Below, piece by piece: positions 12,833-21,205 of a stretch of DNA of 64,000 bases. Under the pieces are notes generated by a model. That model searched no databases and had not been told where the DNA came from. It worked only from the letters and a program-made list of their open reading frames with translations. The DNA comes from Phytoseiulus persimilis (taxonomy: Eukaryota > Arthropoda > Arachnida > Mesostigmata > Phytoseiidae), in contig CM075103.1 of assembly GCA_037576195.1 (NCBI GenBank), positions 33,564,723-33,628,722 of the forward strand, read 5' to 3'. The first letter of the stretch is position 1, and each line of letters begins with the position of its first letter. The position numbers and the translations under genes were made by a program.

Positions 12833-13103
12833 CAGGGTGTGTTCTCTGAGCTGTGTTCTCTCATTTTCGTGGCCTCCATGTTTTGATTTGTATTTCGGTC
12901 AGATTTTAACCGATCTTGGAACTATTTTCTTCGATCGGAAGCTCTTGAAGAGGCGCATATTTTTCGAGCCTCAGAGCAGTGTTGCGTTTCCCAGAGCTCG
13001 ACGAGTTTCCCTCAATTTCGACTCATGGCACCTAAAAGAGCCTTCCAGGGAATCGCCGATTCTCAACCAATTTCGAAGAGAAAGAAACGGAAAGATTCCT
13101 CTC
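12833..13103 (+). repeat. Left arm of the fold-back element
   Basis: This arm pairs with 13195-13478 in inverted orientation. Small insertions and deletions and scattered substitutions distinguish the arms, so the element is not brand-new. Confidence 0.8.
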
Positions 13104-13194
13104 GCTCCCAGCTACAGAACGCTCAGATCTGTTGCGAACCGGAGAAACGGTATTCAATACGAGAAACCCTTAACTTGAGCCCCCTGGAATCGGG

Positions 13195-13478
13195 AGGAAT
13201 CTTCCGTTTTGGTATGGTATGGTATTTCATTTTTTCGAAATTTGTTGAGAATCGGCGATTCCCTGGTAGGCTCCTTTGGGGGTCATGTAGAAAATTGAGG
13301 AAAACTTCGACGAGCTACGGGAATCGCAACACTGATCTGATTCTCAAAAATGAAAGATGCGTCTCTTCAAGGGCTTCCGATCAGAAAAAAATAATTCCCA
13401 GATCGGATGAAATCTGACCGAAATACAGCTAAAAACCCGGAGGCCATGGGAAGGTTGCAGCTTACAGAGCACACCCTG
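13195..13478 (-). repeat. Right arm of the fold-back element
   Basis: This is the inverted partner of 12833-13103. It contains a short GGTAT-type stutter near 13213 that the left arm lacks. Confidence 0.8.
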
Positions 13479-13654
13479 TAGAGCGCGATCAAATCGGATA
13501 GGGACTCTTTCCCCAGTTTTTCTTGAATTGGTATTTGATATATTTCGGCCTCACATAAACACGTATGTTTTCTCCAATTTCGGCGGTAAATTGTTTTGTA
13601 TTCACAGATAAAAGGTTTCTCATCCCTTATCGTGTTAGGATATTTTTTTTCTTC

Positions 13655-14340
13655 CTCAGATGCTCAGGTGTCGTATTGGGTTGAAGTCCAAGTCGAACGG
13701 CGAATTCCTGCTGGCACGCACCGTTTTCCTTCCTTGCTTTTCAGGACCACGCATTTGTCGATTTCGGGGCCGACCATCGGGCACATTTCGTGTCGATTGA
13801 TGGATCGCGAGTGTGCTCCTTGGTCTTGGTCTGTTCAAAATTCAATTTGAGACCTCTCGACTCTTTGGATTCTCCAGATAGGCCCAATGAGGAGCGGACT
13901 CCATGTGCTCTTTCACTTTGGAGTCCAGTTTGTCCTGAAGTCGTGCGTTGAGTCCTTTGTGGAGTGTGGTCCACATGGGACACCTGGAGATATCTGATGT
14001 ATGCTTGGTTATTTAGAGTGTTCGAATGCTTAGAGTCTCTTATTTGCTCTCACCTTGATGTTTGTCATCTCTTTGGCCTTGAAGACAAGCCGAAGCCAAC
14101 TGTTGGGTTCCATTTGCTTTCGCCCCTCGAAATACATCATTTGGCTGGTGGCCTCCCTGTCTTCGGAGGAACTCCGTCTGAGTTCTTCTGCTCGAATTTT
14201 GGATTTGCTCTGTGCGATCATAAAATGGGAAGATGGCGCGTGTCTCGGTTTTTCGATACGCTCATCGAGTTTCAGGATTACGAGGGAGAGACCCGCGATT
14301 CCGGGTGAAAGAAAACGCAGTCGGATCGACGAAATAAGTG
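13655..14340 (-). pseudogene. Antisense relic of a non-LTR reverse transcriptase ORF
   Basis: Minus-strand translation in shifting frames matches the C-terminal half of the intact reverse transcriptase frame at 18.57-20.22 kb. The segment MMYFEGRKQMEPNSWLR (about 14.1 kb) parallels IMYFERVKQMDPSRWPR. KAKEMTNIKVRANKRL parallels TASEITNTKVKAMERL. RDPSIDTKCARWSAP (about 13.8 kb) parallels RDPFIDMKCARCGAP of the Cys/His tail motif. Stops and frameshifts interrupt it, and the second Cys of the zinc motif is Trp, so it is dead. It belongs to the same LINE family as the younger copy but is older and in the opposite orientation. It abuts the hAT-like element that begins at 14380. Confidence 0.8.
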
Positions 14341-14391
14341 CAGAGCCGACTACTCTGGACCAATTCAAGAACTTCCAACTAGGCTTCGTGA

Positions 14392-14510
14392 ATAACCGCA
14401 TTTCCAAATAACCGCGGTTACGGTTAACGGAGAACGGCAAATCCATAGCCGCAATAGGCGTTAACCGAAAAATTAGGACCGAAAACCGCGGTTATATTGG
14501 AGAGTTTCGG
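14392..14510. repeat. Left subterminal ACCGCGGTTA cluster of the hAT-like element
   Basis: Short palindromic motifs based on AACCGCGGTTA recur within about 120 bp (ATAACCGC, AACCGCGGTTACGGTTAACG, GTTAACCG, AACCGCGGTTATA). Dense subterminal motifs of this kind are typical transposase-binding arrays of hAT elements. Confidence 0.7.
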
Positions 14511-15432
14511 GAGACGTAATTCCGAACAGATCCTACGCCAATACCATCGTTTTCACGCTCAATCATGATGACACGACTCATAGCCGGAGACGAAGGGGAG
14601 AAACTACAACTCCTCGATATCCTTCCCAAAAAAAGTTTCCACAGAGGAGAAAACTTTGTATGATTCCCAGGAGCTTATCCTCTTCCATCAGAAAGAAGGT
14701 TCTATTATCAACGGATACAACGAGATCTCAAAATACATCTCATGAAGAATCGTTTGTTACAACCCGACCTTGATCAGATGGGGCCGGGAACATTGGCAGA
14801 ACGTTTGAAGTCACGAAATCCTCGACAGATTATCCTGATGCAAAAGAGATTATCTTGTATTGTGGAGCCTCCCGTCCGATGAATGTAGTCAGCGATTTCG
14901 GGTTGAGCTCCTCACGATCAGCTAAGGAAGTGTTGTAAACTCTGAAATGTGGAATTAGCGCCGGTTTCTGCACGGTTTCACGAGCAAAGAGTGCCCAAAG
15001 GCATGCGTCTATGTTGAGCCGGGATGACTCACGTAAATTCAACGTTCTGATTCTCTAATTTTCCTTAATTGGGAATCCTCGAGGTCGTCTTTTGAGCTGC
15101 ACCCAATTTCTGTCAGACTCTCAATTACTGCTCCCGGCTACGATGTCATCGTTTCGGTATTTAAAAAAGTGCGTATGTTCTCGATTCCGACCAGTGCATG
15201 AGAGATCCCCGTTTTCTGGTAAGACCTCATCACGATTCTTCCATCGGCCCACACAATAGCTTCTTCCGCTGTGCTCTGCTCCTTGATCCTACAACATGCG
15301 CAGAGCTCTCGAAGATTGAGCTTTCCGCCTCCAATGCTGGCTCATCGAGTCCTTGAACGGCTGGCTCACATGGACATGGAGAGAGAGTGCACATGGGGTT
15401 ATGGAGAGGCTGCACCTGATGGGTTACAGATA

Positions 15433-16545
15433 CAGTAGGGTCTCGACTCACGTCGGTCTCGTACTTACGTCGGCTTTTATTATCCCCAGTTGGTTTTGAT
15501 TTTCCCGAGTTGAGATGGATTTCAAGTTCCAGATTTTTCAGGTCATGTTAGTATACCGCCAATAAAACCTAATGCGGATTCTGCATCATAAAGCGTGTTG
15601 AATCATCGAACGGTTTTCGTGTATTCCAACCCAGAGGAAACAGACCCAGATCCTAGAGCTGCGAGCAGAACGGTAATTCGGGAAAGTTTCAATGCGTTCT
15701 GCTCAATGGGAAACAAAGCGTCCCCTGGACAGCAGTTGGAAGTCTGCAATATTTTTGCACTTATTGCACTGCACTGAAACAAGCAATGTGTAGCAAACAA
15801 TGAAAGGCACAGACCCGGAGGAGTCCACGTGGCGGAACTTGACCTCGATAGCTCGTCGGGGAGGTGTATGGAGATCAGTCATGGACACAGTTATGTCCCC
15901 AATTCTTTCTCTGTCGTGGCTAGCAACCCGATGAACAAGGAGCCATTAACGACTCCTTCGGTCAGGCTGAGTGACGATCTACCAATGAGACTTGACAAGG
16001 GCGACTTCATTGAACTCTTGAGCATCGATGAGGAGCTCCTCTCCGATGGGGGATGGAAGAATTTTACTGACGACGGATTCGAGAACGAAGGGAGTGCCAG
16101 TGAATCAGAAAGGAAGCAACGAGACTTTCGCATCAAAAAGATACGGGAATGATTTACCCTTATCAACCAAGCCCTGCACTGTTCCGAGGATATGGATCCC
16201 GACCCTCAACGATAATGGGCATTAACAAGGACGCTCTGACTCCTTATCAGGCAATTTTGGAGGAGGAATAGCAAACCAAAATCAATAGCTCTTCTTTCAC
16301 TCGGGTTCTACTTCATCTCGAACAGGAAAGCTTGGAATGCAACCGTTTCATTCCAGATTCGATAGTTCCTTGTCACCTAGATGATCATTGTAGCTCAGGC
16401 ACGCAGTTTTATCACATATAACCCTCATCATCAGCATCGAGAACAGTTCTTGGGGGGTTTAAGACGGTAGTCTCGACTTACGTCGTTTTTCGACTTACTT
16501 CGCCCAATATGGCACCAGATTCCGACGTAAGTCAATACCCTACTG
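15433..16545. mobile_element. Tigger/pogo-like DNA element nested in the hAT-like element
   Basis: The termini are CAGTAGGGTCTCGACTCACG on the left and the inverse of CAGTAGGGTATTGACTTACG on the right, each flanked by TA (15431-15432 and 16546-16547), the Tc1/mariner superfamily target. A second tract resembling the left end (GGTAGTCTCGACTTACGTCG, about 16467-16486) lies just inside the right end, so the last 85 bp could alternatively be a tiny separate element. Length is 1113 bp, too short for a full transposase. The internal open frame at 15829-16152 lies where a transposase C-terminus would be expected. Confidence 0.7.
15829..16152 (+). pseudogene. Open frame inside the Tigger-like element, possible transposase C-terminal remnant
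   Basis: The frame of 107 codons starts at a GTG, so its true 5' limit is unknown. It ends in an acidic then basic tail (SIDEELLSDGGWKNF, GFENEG, KQRDFRIKKIRE). It lies between inverted terminal repeats, and pogo/Tigger transposases end in acidic tails, hence the suggestion. No DDE residues are visible and I cannot align it by eye, so it may be a chance frame. Confidence 0.3.
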
Positions 16546-16734
16546 TACAGGTATAATTGCTGGCCGGGTCCGGCTTTCGGAAGCATGTACGAACTGCGTT
16601 TAACGGGAGCCATCGCGCAGGGTGTCACAGTTCCAGGAGCAGCTCATTTCTCTCAAATTTTTGGCGCCTAACCCCAGGTCCCCAGCCAGAGTATGCTCAT
16701 CAGACACGACGCTCTCTCAAAAAATAATACGTTT

Positions 16735-16857
16735 CGGAAAATTGCGGTTGAATGCGGTCATGACCCCGATTCGCTCGCGGTTATCGCGGTTGAAAACCGC
16801 AAAATATTTGCGGTAAATTCGGTCATTGACCGCGGTTAAATGACCGTAGCAGAGCCT
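16735..16857. repeat. Right subterminal GCGGTT cluster of the hAT-like element
   Basis: This cluster mirrors the left one: repeated GCGGTT/AACCGC motifs (GTTATCGCGGTTGAAAACCG, GACCGCGGTTAAATGACCG) within 120 bp, ending in the inverse terminal repeat AGCAGAGCCTA. Confidence 0.7.
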
Positions 16858-16865
16858 ACTTCCCA

Positions 16866-18572
16866 CCGTTTAAAATTTTCTCGAGAGCAGCATCCCTGAG
16901 AGGATGCGTTGAGGACGTGATTCTGTCAAGAGATCGACAATTCTCAGGCAGACACAATAGCTCGCCATCTCTTGAGCTCAGGGGCCATTCTCGCTCTGTT
17001 CGAAGGTGAGAGGGATACTTGTCTGCGTCAGATCACGCCGCTACGAACTTGATCGGTTGACTTCTCATGTTTCCCGACTAGTGGAATGAACACAACCGCA
17101 GGAGGGTACTTTTCGATGACGACTGCCACCGTTCGGGGCTGAAACGTCTGGTGCCGGAGAGTCTTTGGGCCGAAATATCTTGGAGCCGAAATATCTCGGG
17201 GTCTTGCTGGGAATTCCGCTGAGCAGGAATCTCACGTTGAAGTAGACCTGTGGTCGTAAAAAGATCGCACTGGGTGTTCTGAACCCCTTCCTACTCCTTA
17301 CGTCGTGTAACGGCGTGAAACCCCACAGAAACCCCACAGTAAGCTCAGGAGTTCTTCGAGATCCGTGCGACAATCAAGGCACCATCGGTTTTCGTGCAGT
17401 TCTGTTGAAAATCGAAGCCGGTCGTTCAGCGTCGTGACATTGCGGAACCGGTTGATGCTTCCGTCAGCCTTCTTCAACCCCGAATGTCCACCTGTTTCTC
17501 TCTTCAACTTGAATCGTCAAAGTTCCCGCAGCCTGAGTCTTTCTCATGGACCAACTGCAGCGACATCTGAATGACTTCTCTGAGCGAGAAATGTGCGAAC
17601 TGGACTTTCCAACAAGACTCCGCGCCCGCGCACTCAGTAGCATGATCGACCACTGTGCCAGGTTCCATCAGTGGCTCCAAGAGAACACCCTATGACCCGA
17701 TTGACGACAGTGTTCAGCCGATCCTACAGGCTACGGCCATCGTTGAACCGCGCAAGCGTTCAGACGCACTTTCAGCGGGTTTGTGTTCGGAATCCCGAGA
17801 ATCCGGGATCCCGAATACCCAGATTCCCGACTCAGATAACCAGAATCCCGCATACCCGTTATCCCGACAACTTCTCTCCCTCGAGAATAGCCTCGAAGGA
17901 AGTCGAGAAGACTTCTTTGCTCAGCGAGGAGTCTCAACGAGGGCTTGAGAAGTATGGAAAGAAGCTGAGGAGAGACGCGTAGATGCCGCGAATGCGATTG
18001 GCAGAGGCGCTATCCGGCGAAATTAGGTATCCTGCAGGGAGGAAGCGGCTCCTGAACACATATTTGAATCATCCGAGGTCTACCCATCACAGTTGGGTTT
18101 CCGCAGCGCTTGTCAACCCCAACTGTACACGGAAATCCATCGGTTGGGAATCTCGAGCTGAGGAATGGGCACTGTAGAGAACGCGAATCGGTTTGTTCGT
18201 TTCCTGGACGTCCTGTGAACCGAAATCTGCCTTGATTGACCTGGGACTCTACATGCGAAAAGGCTCGATTTCGAAGACGCCCGCTCGTCACTCGTGGAAC
18301 GACTCTCTACGAAGTTTTATCATTGTTCTCTCCCAACGGCGACACATTACAGAGAGACCTATCACGAGTAGTGTCTCGAGTGTAGACTCGCTCTCGTCGC
18401 AGGGGAGCTCTCAGACTTATCGACAGGCACAGTTCCATTACATATCTGGAATGAGATGTCAACTCGACCTGTACAATTTATTTCTATAAAACTTAGCCAG
18501 TCGAGATCGCGAAACGGGTTCTGCGTCCAGTGGGGCTCACCCGAATCGGCTGCACAGGGGTCGAGAATGTGA
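16866..18572. other. Unassigned region between transposons
   Basis: No supported gene. A degenerate CCCGAAT/GATTCCC stutter lies at about 17790-17870 and is listed separately. Short frames on both strands lack homology. Confidence 0.4.
17790..17872. repeat. Degenerate GATTCCCG-type simple repeat
   Basis: Successive near-copies of a 7-10-base motif (AATCCCGAG, AATCCGGG, ATCCCGAATACC, GATTCCCGACTC, GAATCCCGCATACCC, TTATCCCG) form a decayed tandem tract with no reading-frame constraint. Confidence 0.6.
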
Positions 18573-20216
18573 AAATGTAAAGAATGGAAGGAATTTCAAA
18601 TCATAAAGAATCGGATAAAACTTGTGGGAGCACTTCCTCTCCGCGGCCGCAAGCACTCGGGGTTCGGGTGGAGTTCGGTCCTGACGTCCGCGATAGAAAC
18701 TGCGAGATACCAAAAGAAAGGTCTCATATGCGTATTTCTCGATGCCACCAAAGCATACGATCGAATCGATCGGCCAAAGCTGTGGCAAACCCTAGAGGAA
18801 AGGGGGATGTGCTCGGCACTCATCGAGCTCATCCGACACCTGTATGAAGAAACCTCCATCTTCATAAGACAGGGGGATCATACCTCCAAGGAAGTACCCG
18901 TAACGGTCGGGCTTCGTCAAGGATGTCCTATGTCACCTATCCTATTTAGCCTATACATCGCAGACCTAGAAAGAAAACTCCTAAAGACGGGCGTTGGTTT
19001 CAGATTTGCGAAAAAAGGAAACTTCTGGGATGTGAAGGAGAAGAAGTCCATCACAATTCCTGGTTTGTTGTTCGCAGACGATTTGCTCCTCATGACGAGC
19101 AACACGCCGGATATGAGAACTCTTCTAGAGGTGACATCCAAATTTGGAGACGAGAGGTCAATCAGATTTAACCCTCTGAAGAGCGGAGCGATGGTATTTC
19201 AACCATCCTCAACAGATCATAATCCAAATGGAGACCTACAGATACAAGGGAAGTCAATACCTATGGTTGAATCCTACAAGTACTTGGGGATCGAAATTTC
19301 GGCCGAAAAAGATTACTTATCCCAACACTGGAATGAGCTGACAGACAAGGCCAACACGGCGATCAAAAGACTCAATGCGAGGACTCTTTGGAGCTTCAAC
19401 AGGTTTGAAGTATCCAAAATTCTTTGGAAAGCCACCGCAATACCACAACTGACCTACTGCAATGGAGTGATCACCATGCCTAGAAGGCTGAGAAACCTCA
19501 TTGAAATCAGACAAAGGGACGCGGGCAGGTGGGCCATGGGCATACCACACTCCACCGTATCAAAGGAGTTTGTTGAGGGAGAACTAGGGTGGTCCTCCTT
19601 CGATGCCATGGAGACCATCAGCAAAATCATGTATTTCGAGAGAGTGAAACAAATGGATCCATCCAGATGGCCCAGAATGATACTCACAGCAAGTGAGATA
19701 ACAAACACAAAAGTGAAGGCAATGGAGAGACTCAGAAGTTTGAGAACCCAGTATGACCTTGAAGATCTCAGCCTGACCAGAAATACGCAAAACAGACCAA
19801 TGTGGAATATGTTCCGCAAAGAACTCAAAACGAGAGTGCGGGATAAGTTGGACTCCATATGGAGACGGAATATGGAATACAGATCCACATTGACTGTTTA
19901 TCGACAGTTCAAAGAGACTCGAGGTCTCGAGAGGGAACTATACGATAACTCGCGGGGCAGTCGGTTATTGGCGCTAGCCAGAGCAGGAATGCTCAACACC
20001 AAGAGCCGACAAAACTCCCGAGACCCTTTCATAGACATGAAATGCGCTCGATGTGGAGCCCCGGAAACCGACAAACATGTCATTCTGGAATGCGAGGAAG
20101 GAAAGTACTCCCAGACGGAATTCGCGCACCGATTAGGACTTCACCCTGATTCAACAGCGAGGGACCTGAGAAGGACGATGGATATCCTAAGGCGATGGGA
20201 GAACAACGAACTATGA
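18573..20216 (+). CDS. Reverse transcriptase of a LINE, C-terminal part, still open
   Basis: About 547 codons without a stop. Polymerase motifs appear in order: FLDATKAYDRID (motif A Asp), GLRQGCPMSPILFSLYIADL (motif B), LLFADDLLLM (catalytic FADD in place of the commoner YADD) and KYLGIEIS (thumb-proximal). A CX2CX7HX4C motif (CARCGAP then HVILEC) lies about 50 residues from the end, as in the C-terminal tails of I/R1/Jockey- and R2-type elements. The clade is undecided without alignment. No endonuclease or ORF1 is present, because the copy is 5'-truncated and starts within the fingers region. It would act in target-primed reverse transcription of its own RNA, but this copy alone should be immobile. 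The absence of frame damage implies a recent insertion. Confidence 0.85.
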   Translation, partial: KCKEWKEFQIIKNRIKLVGALPLRGRKHSGFGWSSVLTSAIETARYQKKGLICVFLDATKAYDRIDRPKLWQTLEERGMCSALIELIRHLYEETSIFIRQGDHTSKEVPVTVGLRQGCPMSPILFSLYIADLERKLLKTGVGFRFAKKGNFWDVKEKKSITIPGLLFADDLLLMTSNTPDMRTLLEVTSKFGDERSIRFNPLKSGAMVFQPSSTDHNPNGDLQIQGKSIPMVESYKYLGIEISAEKDYLSQHWNELTDKANTAIKRLNARTLWSFNRFEVSKILWKATAIPQLTYCNGVITMPRRLRNLIEIRQRDAGRWAMGIPHSTVSKEFVEGELGWSSFDAMETISKIMYFERVKQMDPSRWPRMILTASEITNTKVKAMERLRSLRTQYDLEDLSLTRNTQNRPMWNMFRKELKTRVRDKLDSIWRRNMEYRSTLTVYRQFKETRGLERELYDNSRGSRLLALARAGMLNTKSRQNSRDPFIDMKCARCGAPETDKHVILECEEGKYSQTEFAHRLGLHPDSTARDLRRTMDILRRWENNEL

Positions 20217-20302
20217 TCTGTGAACGCAATACAATTCACCCCTGGAACGAAAGGGAACATATGTGCATATGTGAGGTCCAATAAAATCAAATCAAATCAA
20301 TC
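18573..20302 (+). mobile_element. 5'-truncated non-LTR retrotransposon (LINE) with short-repeat 3' tail
   Basis: The copy contains an open reverse transcriptase frame, a 3' untranslated stretch of about 65 nt, an AATAAA (20280-20285) and a terminal tail of ATCAA repeats (20284-20302). A microsatellite 3' tail and 5' truncation are hallmarks of target-primed reverse transcription. The 5' boundary is uncertain; it lies at or before 18573, where the frame opens after a TGA. I found no clear target duplication. A degenerate antisense copy of the same family sits 4.5 kb upstream. Confidence 0.85.
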
Positions 20303-21180
20303 GATATACCGGACGGCTCGATTCCACACCACAGATGGTTCTTTCTATCACTTCTCGCAGAATGATGACAAACAATGGTAGTTGAAAAGAAACGTCGCCG
20401 TCAGGTTCTAGGATGGATGCATCTAAAAGACTGCGAGATCTCTCGGTTGGCTGAAATGGTAGCTCAGAGTCTCGCCCCTGCTAATCGCATCCGCGGCTTC
20501 TACAGTTTACCCCGGAACCCCAGTTGCCTCACATACTTCCCAAGTCCTTCTTCGGACTCATCGCTGAGCACAGAAGTCTCACTGAGCTTTCGTTGAAACA
20601 CCTTTTGTGATTCACGAAAGTTCTACTATCAGAGGAAATGCTAGAGGCTGACGATGAGTTCGAGCTCTCCCCAGCGAGGTACACGTAGCGCCCCCTGTCG
20701 GCTGCAACGAGCGGCTTCTCACACTGGAGGGCCCAGGGCCTCTCGCCCTCCGCGAGCTCCAAACTGATTATGTCCCGAGTTCGATAGAGGCAGCGTGACG
20801 CTTCTCCGTCTTCCAGTGAGTAAGTTTATCAATTCGGACCCATTCATCTCCGGATTCGGTCACCAACTGTGTCGCGTTAGTTCAATTCAAAACCACTCAA
20901 TTTCAAAAGTGAATCAATCCTAATGTAAGGCAGAGCATGGCGAGAAGGCCCGAGCAGTCCGGTCGTGGTGAGCTCATAGAAGCTCCCTGTCTCGATCTCC
21001 GGTTCCAAACGACGCTCCACCCGCGTCGTGATAGTTTCGCGGGGTTTCCTGTTCCTCCGCGTTCCTGTGCGTGATGTGACTACGATCAGTAGTTTCCAGG
21101 TGCATGCCAAACCCACCTCACGGTTCAGCCGACATCAGACTGTGCCCTGGGGATTCCGTTCCATCTTGTGATCGGCCGAA
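20303..21180. other. Intergenic stretch upstream of the GalNAc-transferase gene
   Basis: No gene is supported. It presumably contains the promoter of the downstream gene, but I see no convincing TATA box. Confidence 0.4.
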
Positions 21181-21205
21181 ATGCGATCGGTTCCCGCATC
21201 GTTGA

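Larger units (their letters stand above)
12833..13478. mobile_element. Fold-back (long inverted repeat) element with CAGGGTGT ends and TA target duplication
   Basis: The left end reads TA-CAGGGTGTG and the right end is its inverse, CACACCCTG-TA preceded by GAG. A left arm of about 271 bp (12833-13103) is the imperfect reverse complement of a right arm of about 284 bp (13195-13478). Shared stretches include TGTATTTCGGTCAGATTT, GATCGGAAG, the CCAGGGAATCGCCGATTCTC block and GGAAGATTCCTC next to the spacer. Only about 90 bp separate the arms. The TA dinucleotides at 12831-12832 and 13479-13480 fit a Tc1/mariner-type target duplication. No coding capacity is seen, so it is non-autonomous. Similar short plus-strand frames within the arms are shadows of the repeat. 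Confidence 0.85.
14380..16857. mobile_element. hAT-like DNA transposon with 8-bp target duplication, hosting a nested element
   Basis: The left end starts TAGGCTTCGTGAATAACC and the right end is the inverse of TAGGCTCTGCTACGGTCATT, both followed inward by clusters of ACCGCGGTTA. The flanks are cttccaac (14372-14379) and cttcccac (16858-16865), an 8-bp target duplication with one mismatch, as hAT elements make. I see no hAT transposase domain inside, so the copy looks non-autonomous or gutted. A Tigger/pogo-like element occupies 15433-16545. The hAT call rests on target-site length and subterminal repeats, not on a protein. Confidence 0.65.
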
